Shown: positions 20,440 through 30,849 of the stretch, piece by piece
How positions within the stretch are numbered: position 1 is the stretch's first letter
Layout: each line of letters begins with the position of its first letter
Origin: Ryuthela nishihirai
Lineage: Eukaryota; Arthropoda; Arachnida; Araneae; Heptathelidae
Assembly: GCA_038380435.1 (NCBI GenBank)
Contig: JAWZYU010000025.1
Location: forward strand, 28,496,707-28,560,706
Direction of reading: 5' to 3'
Length of the DNA: 64,000 nt
The notes under the pieces: generated by a model
Told to the model about the DNA's origin: nothing
Database searches by the model: none
What the model saw: the letters and a program-made list of their open reading frames with translations, nothing else
Program-made: the position numbers and the translations under genes

Positions 20440-21038
20440 AGTGTGATCTGACCTTGCGCTACAGATATTCCTACAAATCTTTCTTTCTTCTTTCTCGTGT
20501 CCGGGCATCATAATCGTTTTGTCCAGAATTGGACAACGTCGTCCATGTCTCTTCCCATCCATAGGTCGTCTAGAGTAGTTAAAAAATGACATTGCGTGCA
20601 AGCATAGATGTGGTCCATAGTCTGTCGTTCTCCACACTCACATCGGTCGTCCGTTGTCAAACCCCATTTGTGCATGTTAGCCTTTACAGGGGCCACCCCC
20701 GTTCTTATACGGTTTAGGGTTCTCCAGGTCACCCAGTCCATCCCCACGCCAGAAGGTTCTTCCTCAGAGATTGGATACCAGTCTGGCGGATCGACGCTTG
20801 TGCGAGATAGAAAGGAGGACCTAGAGATCAGTCTACTAGGGGGAGGGGATCTGGCACTCCAATCATAATGTCTCTCATCGAAGGTTTGCTTAAAACGCTC
20901 TGTGTACTCGTGTGAGGCACGGCGGGTTTTCGGTTCTGCAAAACGAGCAGCTCTATACAGTAGTTTTAATGGCGTTGGTTTCATGCAGCCAGTCACTATC
21001 CGGCAAGTCTCATTCAAGGCTACGTCCACTTTTCCCAC
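20440..21038 (-). mobile_element. LINE fragment E (3' end), inserted in Tc1 element 2
   Basis: A 5'-truncated LINE piece carrying a C-terminal pol fragment and a short 3' UTR. The Tc1 sequence resumes on both sides. The exact edges are uncertain by about 20 bp. Confidence 0.65.
20508..21038 (-). pseudogene. LINE pol C-terminal fragment with Cys/His motif
   Basis: The 176-residue frame ends in a region typical of LINE polyproteins after the RT: WRTLNRIRTGVAPVKANMHK, then CECGERQTMDHIYACTQC, a CxC...H...C putative zinc-binding motif. No RT catalytic box is present, as expected after 5' truncation. This LINE family is not the same as copies A-D. Confidence 0.7.
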
Positions 21039-21039
21039 A

Positions 21040-22150
21040 AATGTTCAATAATATTGAGGTCTGGAGATTGAGATGTCCAGGGTAGTTGCTGTACCTCATC
21101 CTCACGCTCTGCAAATCACAACTTGACACGTTTCGCACAATGCACGGGTGCATTATCCGCTTGAAACCAGTGACGATCATTAGGGAACAATGCCCGCAAC
21201 ATTGGATGCAGATTTTCCCCGAGAATGGATTTTCAGATTGCGGATGTGACACGACCCTGCAGAATGACTAATGGCCCTAAGGAATGCAATGATATGACAC
21301 CCCACAGCATCAGGGATCCATATCCATGCTTCACAGTAGGAACCAATTGGATTGTTTTACCTCTGAGCGACACTTTTTTGCACACCACGGGCTAAATGGC
21401 CAGGTCACAAGGACCCCGAAGGCTCAGAGAAGGTTGGGGGAGGGGACCCACTGGAACAGCTGTTGGGAGACAGATGGTAGCCTCCCGTCAAGGCCATCCA
21501 GCGTGTTCTTTAACGTGCACAGGGTATGGCTCTCCCGCACACGGGGCCACGGCTTAACGTCCCATCCGACGGGCGGCGGCCTTTCCAAGCCCATCGGTGT
21601 CCCTTACTGACCGTGGGCAGGGCGGGGAAATTTTGCGGAGATAAATCTCAACGCTGACCCAGCTGGGACTCGAACCTGGGAACTACAGATTACGAACCTG
21701 GCGCGCTACCGACTGAGCCACCCCCGCCGGAACCAAACAGTCGGGATGGTACGCTTCTGCAGGTTTTGGCCAGACGTACACTCTATTGTTAGTGGGAAAC
21801 AATTTGTAGCACTATTCATCAGACCAGATGGCAGGGTGGCAGTCTCTAGCATCCCAGTTTTTATGTGCTTTGCACCACCTTACACGTTTTTTGCATTGAT
21901 TTTGGTAATCAGTGGTTCATGGATTGCAGCAAGGCTATAAATACCTGCACGATGAAGTTCCCGACGAACTGTTATGACGGAAACAGGAGCATTCCGTCTG
22001 GTGTTCAACTCTACTGCTATTTGCGGTGCCGTGGTCTTGTGCTTCCATTCTACAATCCGTGCCAACGTTCGCCTATCCCTATCTCACAACTTCGTATAGA
22101 GTCTACAATTTGCACGTTTGTAGGCAACGCCCTGCCCTTTTTGATGGTAG
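21040..22150 (-). pseudogene. Tc1/mariner-like transposase, interrupted (element 2)
   Basis: The minus strand shows the second helix-turn-helix (ITVRRELHRAGIYSLAA, 21,880-22,065) and, in adjoining frames, RWCKAHKNW and IWSDE, which holds the first catalytic Asp, near 21,800-21,900. The next section is split by the SINE and the LINE piece. Stop codons and frame changes make it inactive. It would have bound the element ends and moved it between TA sites. Confidence 0.65.
21347..21728 (-). mobile_element. SINE-A copy, full length, inside Tc1 element 2
   Basis: Tail to head with GGAACCAA on both sides (21,339-21,346 and 21,729-21,736). Intact A and B boxes. Confidence 0.92.
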
Positions 22151-22267
22151 TTCCTCATGTTACACCTAATCGCATCGTGGGTGACGTCGTCCCTGTGGTA
22201 CGCATGCGGCGAATTGCGTGTACTGCAGTCGCCATCGGTATTTCCATTATTTTGATAAACCCCTGTA

Positions 22268-22743
22268 GTTTTGTTTCATTACAATGCCTGCCCCCTACTG
22301 CCAAGTTTGCATAATTTGTCAAATAGGTGTCGTTGGGAGTACTGAAACACTCTCCTTACATTCCTGATCTCTCTCTATATGATCCCCCCCCCCTTATTTT
22401 TAGTCTTCTGAAAAAAAAAAAACATGAATAGGAAGACGCTAGGGTTGGACGAAGTGTGCAGCGCATTGTCACAGAATTCCTGAAACAGCAGTTGAAAACT
22501 CTTTTACAAACAGGCATCATGTTTACTTCCTACCGAAAGAAACATCTCGACGGACGGACAATAACTATAAATAAATAAATCCTTTATGCTTTATTTCCTA
22601 CCAGTCCAATTTTCGTTTGAGCGACAGTTATAGAATCTGCTTTACTTACCAAATCAAGTACAAGCCATAGTCGAGTGCGATAACGTCCGGCTATCGACAC
22701 CGAGGTAGAGAGATCAAATCACGCTGTCGGAAAGAATTTTGAT
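22268..22743. other. Unassigned sequence
   Basis: Nothing recognised. A C-run lies at 22,384-22,393. Confidence 0.5.
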
Positions 22744-23130
22744 GGGGCGGCGGTGGCTCAGTCGGTAGCGCGCCAGGCTCGTAACCTGTACTTCCCAAGT
22801 TCGAGTCCCAGCTGGGTCAGCATTGAGATTTATCTCCGCAAAATTCCCCGCCCTGCCCACGGTCAGTAGGGCACACCGATGGGCTTGGACAAGGCCGCCG
22901 TCCGTCGGAATGGACGTTAAGCCGTGGCCCCGTGTGCAGGAGAGCCATACCCTGTTCACATTAAAGAACACACTGGATGGCCTTGACGGGAGGCTACGAT
23001 CTGTCTCCCAACAGCTGTTCCAGTTGGTCCCCTTCACCAACCTTCTCTGAGCCTTCGGGGTCCTTGTGACCTGGCCATTTAGCCCATGGTGCGCAAAAAA
23101 GTGCCGCTCAGAGGTACAACAACCCAACTT
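22744..23130 (+). mobile_element. SINE-A copy, full length
   Basis: Head (GGCGGCGGTGGCTCAGTCGG), body and AACAACCCAAC tail. No clear target duplication was read. Confidence 0.9.
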
Positions 23131-23239
23131 GCCAAATCTTCTGCCTGTCTACGTTCTTGTCTCTCGCTATCAATACGAGTGTCAGGGTCCTTTTGCTTCC
23201 CTTTATCTGCACAGAATGCACACTGCTCAGTTAAGGCAA

Positions 23240-24130
23240 ACAAATTTAAACACTTGCTATTTAACTCGTTTTCCAAAAAGAAAAAGCTACTTTATTAACT
23301 TTGTCGTCTATCTGAAGCCACTCAGCATTTTTGTTTTTAAAGATAAAAAAAATTATTTTTGGGTTGGATAGATATTGATTAAATATCAGTGAATTATAAA
23401 CATTTACGATTGGCATTTTGCGAACTCCCAAAAAGTGTTACTTGTGCCCTCTAACGGAGAAATTTTTTTTAAATAATTGCAAAATTTTTAATCGATTTTG
23501 CAAACGATAAATTTATGCTAAAAATCTGAAATTTTGTTGCTAGGATGTGATGATCAAGAGATTTACATTGATGCAATGATTTTCCCTTTTATCATGGGGA
23601 GTTGTTGTTTTACCTCTGAGCGGCACTTTTTTGCACACCATGGGCTAAATGGCCAGGTCACATGGACCCCGAAGGCTCAGAGAAGGTTGGGGGAGGGGAC
23701 CCACTGGAACAGCTGTTGGGAGACAGATGGCAGCCTCCCGTCAAGGCCATCCAGCGTGTTCTTTAACGTGCACAGGGTATGGCTCTCCCGCCCACGGCTT
23801 AATGTCCCATCCGACGGACGACGGCCTTTCCAAGCCCATCGGTGTTCCCTACTGACCGTGGGCAGGGCGGGGAATTTTTGCGGAGATAAATCTCAACGCT
23901 GACCCAGCTGGGACTCGAACCTGGGAACTACAGATTACGAGCCTGGCGCGCTACCGACTGAGCCACCCCCGCCCCTATCATGGGGAGGGAGAAGGCTGTA
24001 TTTTGCTTTTGTTCAATAATTGTTAGTTTAAGAGATAAATTTCTTTTGTCTGTCGTAGGTATTAATAACATATTATTATTTTCATTTCCCCATTCAGTAG
24101 TTCGAATTACTACTGTTAAAGGATGTTATT
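23240..24130 (+). repeat. Dispersed copy of the palindrome-family repeat (see 40.3-47.9 kb), split by a SINE
   Basis: Before the SINE: GTTGGATAGATATTGAT, GCGAACTCCC and TGTGCCCTCTAACGG, the same order of motifs as in the palindrome arms (GGACAGGTATTGATGAAA, GCGCCCTCTAACGGTGG). After the SINE (23,976-24,130): AAGAGATAAAT and AGGTATTAATAA continue it. Confidence 0.65.
23602..23975 (-). mobile_element. SINE-A copy with 12-bp target duplication
   Basis: TATCATGGGGAG flanks both sides (23,590-23,601 and 23,976-23,987). Near consensus. CCCGCCCACGG lacks the CACACGGGGC step, the same short deletion as the copy at 17,960. Confidence 0.93.
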
Positions 24131-24292
24131 AAATTCAGAAAAAAAAAAACGTAATTTTCTTTTAAAATAAGCATCCCATATTCCCCAGAAATGATATATG
24201 CTTTTGTAGATGTAGCCCAGGACAGATATGCTTGGACAACTAAATTGCACGGTCTGGTTGGACCTCTGTAGCCTAAAAAAATATATATATAT

Positions 24293-24654
24293 AGGGAGCG
24301 GGGGTGGCTCAGTCAGTAGCGCGCCAGGCTCGTAATCTGTAATTCCCATGTTCGAGTCCCAGCTGGGTCAGCGTTGAGATTTATCTCCGCAAAATTCCCC
24401 GCCCTGCCCATGGTCAGTAGGGAGACATCGATGGGCTTGGAAAGATTGCCGTCCGTCGGATGGGACGTTAAGCCATGGCACCGTGTGCGGGAGAGCCATA
24501 TCCTGTGCACGTTAAAGAACACGCTGGATGACCTTGACGGGAGGCTACCATCTGTCTCCCAACAGCTGTTCCAGTGGGTCCCCTCCCCCAACCTTCTCTG
24601 AGCCTTCGGGGTCCATGTGACCTGGCCATTTAGCCCATGGTGTGCAAAAAAAAA
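24293..24654 (+). mobile_element. SINE-A copy, tail lost
   Basis: Starts at GGGAGCGGGGGTGGCTCAG after an (AT)n stretch and stops at GTGTGCAAAAAAAAAA, followed by a 12-bp reduplication of GCATGGTGTGCA. The CCGCTCAGAGG tail is absent. Confidence 0.88.
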
Positions 24655-24941
24655 AGCATGGTGTGCAACTTTACTATGCATTTATACTCTGGTTCACATA
24701 AAGAATAGAGCGGCAATTACCTCTCAAAAAGTTTCTTGTCCAATCGTGGTTTAGTACTCTTAACCATGAAAACCAATGAAAAGCAAGATGAGACGCTTGC
24801 AAAAGTGTTTTTGCAATTTGTCCTGAGTTAGCTTTATTATTTTTGCTTAAAGCTTGATGTTAAAAGTGGTACATTTTATAATGAATTATCCTGAAGATCA
24901 ACGCTTACAACTTTCATGTGGAGTCAGCCAAAAGGATGTTG

Positions 24942-25320
24942 GGGTTGGGTTGTTTTACCTCTGAGCGGCACTTTTTTGCATACAATGTGCTAAATGGCTA
25001 GGTCACATGGACCCCGAAGGCTCAGAGAAGGTTGGGGAAGGGTACCCACTGGACAGCTGTTGGGAAACAGATGGTAGCCTCCCATCAAGGCCATCCAGCG
25101 TGTTCTTTAACGTGCACAGGGTATGGATCTCCCGCACACGGGGCCTCGGCTTAACGTCCCATCCGACGGACGGCGGCCTTTTCAAGCCCATCAGTGTCCC
25201 CTACTGACCGTGGGCAGGGCGGGGAATTTTTGCGGAGATAAATCTCAACGCTGAGCCAGCTGGGACTCGAACCTGGGAACTACAGATTACGAGCCTGGCG
25301 GGCTACCGACTGAGCCACCC
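24942..25320 (-). mobile_element. SINE-A copy, full length
   Basis: From TTGGGGTTGGGTTGTTTTACC to GACTGAGCCACCC. A few substitutions. Target duplication not clear. Confidence 0.9.
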
Positions 25321-25570
25321 TTACAAATCTCAGTAACGTATGGAAAAGAAAATATTGAAATTGCACAAAGTCTAAATATTACTACTCTTGTCATCACGTT
25401 CAAAAACGAAATTAGTGGTGGTAAATTTTTTTAGAAAGCTCCGATTTTAAATTTGAAGTCAAACATACAGCTATTAGTCGTCTTGGACTTCCAGTCAAAA
25501 CATCACTATCTCTAAGTTACCATTTTTTGTCTCGAATGATAATATTAAAACAGCTTTAGAAACGTATGGC

Positions 25571-25974
25571 TTTGGGTTGTTTTACCTCTGAGCGGCATTT
25601 TTTTGCACACCATGGGTTAAATGGCCAGGTCATGAGGATCCCGAAGGCTCAGAGAAGGTTGGGAGAGGGGACCCACTGGAACAGCCGTTGGGAGACAGAT
25701 GGTAGCCTCCCGTCAAGGCCATCCAGCGTATTCTTTAACGTGCACAGGTTGGGTTGTTTTACCTCTGAGCGGCACTTTTTTTGCACACCAACGCGCACAG
25801 TATATGGCTCTCCCGCACACAGGGCCACGGCTTAACGTTCCAACCTACTGACCGTGGGCTAGGCGGGGAATTTTGCGGAGATAAATCTCAACGCTGACCC
25901 AGCTGGGGCTCGAACCTGGGAACTTACAGATTACGAGCCTGGCACGCTACTGACTTAGCCACCCCCGCCCAAAA
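25571..25974 (-). mobile_element. SINE-A composite with duplicated tail and internal deletion
   Basis: One insertion bounded by AACGTATGGC on both sides, but containing two tails. 25,571-25,747 runs from tail to CTTTAACGTGCACAGG. A second tail then starts (TTGGGTTGTTTTACC at 25,748) and jumps after GCACACCAACG to the CGCACAG...head part. A template switch during reverse transcription would explain it. Confidence 0.85.
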
Positions 25975-26402
25975 AACGTATGGCAAAATCATAGATGTTA
26001 CTGATTCTTAACATCGAAGGACTAGAGATTATTAAACCAGGTTCTAGGATAATTAGAATTGAAATGAAAACAGTCATTGCTAACTTCATTAAGATTGGAT
26101 CTTTCACAGCAACAGTTCTACAGTATAATGCAAGAGCCTGCTGAAAACGAAAACATTCAAGGGGAGAACTTGTCACAATCTATTACACCAACATCTAAGG
26201 ATATTTCATCACTACCTTCCTCATCGCGTAAGAGAAAAGAATCCTCGTCTTCCAGAAATACTTCGCTTTTCCGACATGCAAATGCTAACAGTCATTCTAA
26301 AAAGAGAACTGCTAAAGAACTACCTAGGTACTCTTTAGCTCTTTAACTCATCTTCCTATCTGCACCCTAAAGAGTAAAAAAAAAAATTTAAGCATACTAA
26401 TA

Positions 26403-26787
26403 GGGTTGGGTTGTTTTACCTCTGAGCGGCACTTTTTTGCACACCACGGGCTAAATGGCCAGGTCACATGGACCCCGAAGGCTCAGAGAAGGGTGGGGGA
26501 GGGGACCCACTGGAACAGCTGTTGGGAGACAGATGATAGCCTCCCGTCAAGGCCATCCAGCGTGTTCTTTAACGTGCACAGGGTATGGCTCACCCACACA
26601 CGGGCCCACGGCTTAACGTCCCATCCGACGGACGGCGGCCTTTCCAAGCCCATCGGTGTCCCCTACTGACCGTGGGCAGGGCGGGGAATTTTGCGGAGAT
26701 AAATCTCAACGCTGACCGAGCTGGGACTCGAACCTGGGAACTATAGATTACGAGCCTGGCGCGCTATCGTCTGAGCCACCCCCGCCC
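26403..26787 (-). mobile_element. SINE-A copy, full length, with repeated 3' flank
   Basis: Near consensus. The 55 bp next to its tail (26,348-26,402) are nearly identical to those next to the tail of the copy at 48,574. Confidence 0.92.
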
Positions 26788-26909
26788 CAAACGAACAGTT
26801 AAGAGGGTAAAATTCTTCAAGAATATAGAGCGCTTTATAAAAAAGCTATGCAATCTTTCCATAGCAAATACACAGATTATCTGTATAAATAGATTGTAGA
26901 AATAGAAAA

Positions 26910-27217
26910 GGTTGGGTTGTTTTACCTCTCAGCGACACTTTTTTGCACATCATGGGCTGGTCACAAGGACCCCGAAGGCTCAGGGAAGGTTGGGGGAGGG
27001 GACCCACTGGAACTGCTGTTGGGAGACAGATGGTAGCCTCCCGTCAAGGCCATCCAGTGTGTTCTTCACACGGTTCCATGGCATAACGTCCCATCCGACG
27101 GACGGCGGTCAGGTCGGGGAATTTTGCGGAGATAAGTCTCAACGCTGACCCAGCTGGGGCTCGAACCTGAGAACTACAGATTACGAGCTTGGCGCGCTAC
27201 CAACTGAGCCACACCCT
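26910..27217 (-). mobile_element. SINE-A copy with two internal deletions
   Basis: 308 bp, flanked by GAAATAGAAAAG on both sides (26,898-26,909; 27,218-27,229). It lacks the AAATGGCCA step and most of the section between GTGTTCTT and the head-side GGCGGTCAGG. Both ends are present, so the deletions are internal. Confidence 0.9.
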
Positions 27218-27271
27218 GAAATAGAAAAGATTCAAACAATTGTTAAAAACATCTGGAAAAATAATTATCGT

Positions 27272-27346
27272 TGACGCGGCGGGAATCGAACCCGCAACTC
27301 TCTAGATACATGCCATAGCGCTCTACCGTTAAACCACGCATCGGAC
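27272..27346 (-). ncRNA. tRNA-like module, possibly a tRNA pseudogene or SINE head
   Basis: The complement reads GATGCGTGGTTTAACGGTAG...GCGGGTTCGATTCCCGC...CGCGTC. It has a perfect 5-bp T arm, a plausible D arm and 6 of 7 acceptor pairs. The anticodon arm (CTATGGCATGTATCTAG) does not give a normal loop with U33, so I do not call a functional tRNA. Its middle (TGGCATGT-TCT-GAGAG) matches the tRNA-like modules at 41.8, 42.1, 46.2 and 46.6 kb. Confidence 0.5.
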
Positions 27347-27363
27347 ACTAAAACCTTCAAGAA

Positions 27364-27527
27364 TCAGTCGGTAGCGCCCCAGGCTCGTAATCTGTAGTTC
27401 CCAGGTTCGAGTCCCAGCTGGGTCAGCGTTGAGATTTATCTCCGCAAAATTCCCCGCCCTGCCCACGGTCAGTAGGGGACACCGGTGGACTTGGAAAGGC
27501 CGCCGTCCGTCGGATGGGACGTTAAGC
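27364..27527 (+). mobile_element. SINE-A 5' part only
   Basis: From CAGTCGGTAGCGCC in the A box to GGACGTTAAGCC. The rest is missing. With the next copy it may form one compound insertion, because CCTTCAAGAAT precedes it (27,353) and CCTTCCAGAAT follows the next copy (27,935). Confidence 0.85.
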
Positions 27528-27561
27528 CTCTGGTCCAGAACCCCCATTATCCTCCTATTCT

Positions 27562-27935
27562 TGGGGCGGGGTGGCTCAGTTGGTAGCGCGCCAGGCTAGT
27601 AATCTGTAGTTCCCAGGTTCGAGTCCCATCTTGGTTAGCGTTGAGATTTATCTCCGCAAAATTCCCCGCCCTGCCCACGGTCATGATGGGCTTGGAAAGG
27701 CCGCCGTCCGTCGGATGGGACGTTGCCCCGTATGCGGGAGAGCCATACCCTGTACACGTTAATGAACACGCTGGATGGCCTTGACGGGAGGCTACCATCT
27801 GTCTCCCAACAGCTGTTATAGTGTGTCCCCTCCCCCAACCTTCTCAGAGCCTTCGGAGTCCATGTGACCTGGCCATTTAGCCCATGGTGTGCAAAAAAAA
27901 CTGCCGCTCAGAGGTAAAATAACCCAACCCAACCT
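27562..27935 (+). mobile_element. SINE-A copy, full length with small deletions
   Basis: The head has GGGGCGGGGTGGCTCAGTTGG. It lacks the AGTAGGGGACACC step and the AAGCCGTGG step. Tail AACCCAACCCAACC. Confidence 0.9.
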
Positions 27936-28075
27936 TCCAGAATAAGATCTATAAATCTTTCACTGCGATCGCGGACCTATACTTCAGGAGAGGCAAATTT
28001 ACTCCCAATCTTGTATTACAAATAGCTTTTTGTAGTCATCTTACCCAAGTTTACAACTCCAGACAAACAGTTTTA

Positions 28076-29034
28076 AAGTAACTCTTTTGAATACTTATTT
28101 TATTCTTTTATTTTATTATTTGTCTTGGAGAGACATATGAAATAAATAATGGATAGAAAACTATGCAATATCTTTAAAGTTATAAAATTCTCTTAAAGTT
28201 TAAATTAACTTCTAAAAAAATGTTGTAACATCTCAGCTAATTAGCTGATTGTTGTTATTGATAGTATTAATCTCTAAAATATGAAACCAAGCAATCAAAA
28301 ACCTTAAGGCTTTTCAAGTTAGCTTTAAGGCTAACTTGAAAAGATTCTAGCATAAATTAACGTATCTAAGTGTTTCTAACCTTTCTCAAAGTACTGTGAG
28401 CTTATCTTTAATAACTGTTAATATTCCATAAATATTCTTTATAAGAGTCCTTACATAAGTTTTGTAAACATGACTTGAATATCTTTTACCTATTTCATAC
28501 AAAATTTTGTTTAAAATTTTATATATGAGTAATAATTTCGATTATTAATTCAATAAGCTTGAAAACTGACTCGTTGTTGGGGTACCAAAATTATTTCTCC
28601 TTTCAGAAGAAATTCTTTTCTATGTATGTAACCATTTTCAGCTTTCGAGCTGAACTCTGCAGTCTTTCATATTTCATTAAATGGCATTCATTACTTATCT
28701 TTATTTTTAGTGCAAGTCATAGATTAATTCATTTCACAATTTTTGAATGAATGCTTTTCATATTTTGAGGTTTCATTTTACTTTTGACATTTTAAACTGT
28801 TTATCTTATGAAAGTAATATGTTTTCCTGCCATGGTATTCCTTTTAATTCATTTTGGTCGAGTCCAAAGACACTGGACTCTAACCAATCAAAATTCACGA
28901 TGCCTAGAATTTTCATTGGCTCACTTTTCCTATGACGTAATGTTTATCAAATTTCATTCAATTGCTATTAAACATGCTATTTTAAATACAACTCAAAATA
29001 TCTTAATTTCTTTAATATTCGTCATGTTTTCCTT
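28076..29034. other. Unassigned AT-rich sequence
   Basis: About 960 bp, no repeat family recognised. It contains a short inverted repeat, CTTTTCAAGTTAGC / GCTAACTTGAAAAG, at about 28,311-28,342. Short frames look random. Confidence 0.5.
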
Positions 29035-29205
29035 GTTGGGTTGCTTTACCTCTGAGCGGCACTTTTTTGCACACCATGGGCTAAATGGCCAGGTTCACAT
29101 GGACCCCGAAGGCTCAGAGAAGGTTGGGGGAGGGGACCCACTGGAACAGCTGTTGGGAGACAGATGGTAGCCTCCCGTTAAGGCCATCCAGCGTGTTCTT
29201 TAACG
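29035..29205 (-). mobile_element. SINE-A 3' part, fused to a second copy
   Basis: Runs from TTGGGTTGCTTTACC to GTGTTCTTTAACG and is joined directly to the tail of the next copy at 29,206. The composite at 25,571 has nearly the same junction. Confidence 0.88.
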
Positions 29206-29535
29206 TTGGGTTGTTTTACCTCTGAGTGGCGCTTTTTTGCACACCATGGGCTAAATGGCCAGGTCACATGGACCCCGAAGGCTCAGAGAAGGTTGGGGGA
29301 GGGGACCCACTGGAACAGCTGTTCGGAGACAGATGGTAGCCTCCCGTCAAGGCCATCCAGCGTGTTCTTTAACGTGCACAGGGTATTGCTCTCCCGCACA
29401 CGGAGCCACGGCGTAACGTCCCATCCGACGGACGGCGGCCTTTCCAAGCCCATCGGTGTCCCCTACTGACCGTGGGCAAGGCGGGGAATTTTGCGGAGAT
29501 AAACCTCAACGCAGACCCAGCTGGGACTCGAACCA
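29206..29535 (-). mobile_element. SINE-A copy, head truncated near the B box
   Basis: From the tail TTGGGTTGTTTTACC to GGGACTCGAACC. It then runs into AGCAGATCTAG, unrelated to SINE-A. Confidence 0.9.
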
Positions 29536-29599
29536 GCAGATCTAGTAACAAAGTCGCTAAGTTGGCAACACTGCTGTGCAAAAATCTAATTTTTTGTTT

Positions 29600-29780
29600 A
29601 TCGATATATGTAATTTATGAATATAAAATTTAATATGTGTATATATATATATGTTTTATTTTATTCCCATTGTTATACTATAGCTATAATTTTATATATA
29701 TCTATGCAAGAGGTATGCCAGTTACATACACATTTCCAAATGGGAGTACGTGAAGCATAAAAGGTTGAGAACCACTGCCT
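29600..29780. mobile_element. hAT-type MITE, truncated second copy
   Basis: Shares TTTTATTCCCATTGTTATACTA, GGTATGCCAGTTACATACAC and the end AAAAGGTTGAGAACCACTG with the complete MITE at 1,075-1,277. The left end is replaced by AT-rich sequence. Confidence 0.7.
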
Positions 29781-29822
29781 TAGGGAGTTTCTAACGCCAA
29801 GTGTTTTAACATCGAGAATGTA

Positions 29823-30037
29823 CAGTCGCTCAAAAAAGTATCCGAACACTACGGTTGATTACAAAATTCAGAAAAAATATCTGGCAACGATTTTTTTAGA
29901 AATTAGTGATCTGGCAACCTTCGTGTTACGTATTACGCAGGTTGCCAGATCACTAATTTCTAAAAAAAATCGTTGCCAGATATTCTTTCTGAATTTTGTA
30001 ATCAACCGTAGTGTTCGGATACTTTTTTGAGCGACAG
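29823..30037. mobile_element. Fold-back Tc1/mariner-type MITE, copy 2
   Basis: 215 bp, ends CAGTCGCTCAAAAAAG and complement, flanked by TA (29,821-29,822; 30,038-30,039). The arms pair almost base for base around about 29,930, so the transcript would be one long hairpin. Confidence 0.88.
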
Positions 30038-30141
30038 TACCGGTGTAAAAGAAATAATGCTTCTTTTTTAGTATAAAACTCATCACCGATAAGGAATGCA
30101 GGGCTATAGATCCTTCTATCCCGGATGATAAGAGCGAAGGG

Positions 30142-30388
30142 TTTTTGGTTGTTTTACCTCTGAGCGGCACTTTTTTGCACACCATGGGTTAAATGGCCAG
30201 GTCACAAGGACCCCGAAGACTCAGAGAGGACCCACTGGGAGAGGGGACCCACTGGAACAGCTGTTAGGAGACAGATGGTAACCTCCCGTCAAAGCCATCC
30301 AGCGTGTTCTTTAACGTGCACAGGGTATAGCTCTCCCGCACACGGGGCCACGGCTTAACGTCCCATCCGACGGACGGCGGCCTTTCCA
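30142..30388 (-). mobile_element. SINE-A copy, 5'-truncated, with 12-bp target duplication
   Basis: From the tail to GGACGGCGGCCTTTCC, so the head and first third of the body are absent. Flanked by AAGAGCGAAGGG on both sides (30,130-30,141; 30,389-30,400). The truncation therefore arose at insertion. Confidence 0.92.
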
Positions 30389-30400
30389 AAGAGCGAAGGG

Positions 30401-30815
30401 AGTGCATATTGTAGCTGGATCAAGTCCGGGGCAGAAAAAGTAGAAGAGAAATATTCTATTGAAAGAGTACAGAAAATAAAATAAAAGTAAAAAAAAATAA
30501 AGCAAAGGTAGAGAAAGATTAAATAAAAAAAAATTAAACTCCAAAAAAACTTTTTTTAAAAAAACATATGAAAGTAGGAAAAAGAAAAGTTTTAAAATAA
30601 AAAAAAATCTGCGTTCAGTCGGTGCTAGATCATTAACAGAAATCAAAAAGAACACTTCCAAAAGCAAAAAGCCACCAGTAACCTCAGAAAAGAAAAGCCC
30701 AAAAAATTCAGTTCTTTGCACAGAAGCCTGAACAGAGAATTCCGAATATTTGATTTAGAGGACCTATTATTCTTTTTCTCATTCGAACATATATTAAAAT
30801 GCAGGTTTAATTTTT
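30401..30815. other. Unassigned A-rich sequence
   Basis: A-rich on the plus strand (about 30,460-30,610). The 136-codon minus-strand frame here is poly-Phe/Leu from the T-rich complement and is not credible. A Lys/Ser-rich plus-strand frame at about 30,610-30,725 could be a transposon protein tail, but I cannot support it. Confidence 0.45.
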
Positions 30816-30849
30816 GCCTCTTCTGTCTATGGCCAGTCCAATATTTTCA

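Larger units (their letters stand above)
20237..22265 (-). mobile_element. Tc1/mariner-like transposon 2, with a LINE and a SINE inside
   Basis: Inverted ends CAGGGGTTTATCCAAATAAT (left) and the complement of ATTATTTTGATAAACCCCTG (right), each next to TA (20,235-20,236; 22,266-22,267). A LINE fragment (about 20,440-21,038) and a SINE-A (21,347-21,728) inserted later. Confidence 0.8.
25330..28075 (+). pseudogene. Degenerate LINE ORF1-like gene, cut by SINEs
   Basis: Between the SINEs, plus-strand frames read ITISKLPFFVSNDNIKTALE then TYGKIIDVT (25,500-26,015, joined across the SINE at 25,571-25,974). They continue with KPGSRIIRIEMKTVIANFIK (about 26,030-26,095), a Ser/Lys-rich stretch (26,077-26,346), EYRALYKKAMQSFHSKYTDY (26,818-26,880) and NKIYKSFTAIADLYFRRGKF (about 27,945-28,075). 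The ISKLPFF...YG segment resembles the RRM-like fold of LINE ORF1 proteins and is shared with the minus-strand ORF1 remnant at 31-33 kb. In-frame stops show it is dead. Assignment to ORF1 is inference. Confidence 0.4.

Noticed and set aside
30311..30721. 136-codon Phe/Leu-rich minus-strand ORF resembling a membrane protein
   Set aside because: It is the complement of an A-rich tract and includes part of a SINE. Composition alone explains the hydrophobicity.
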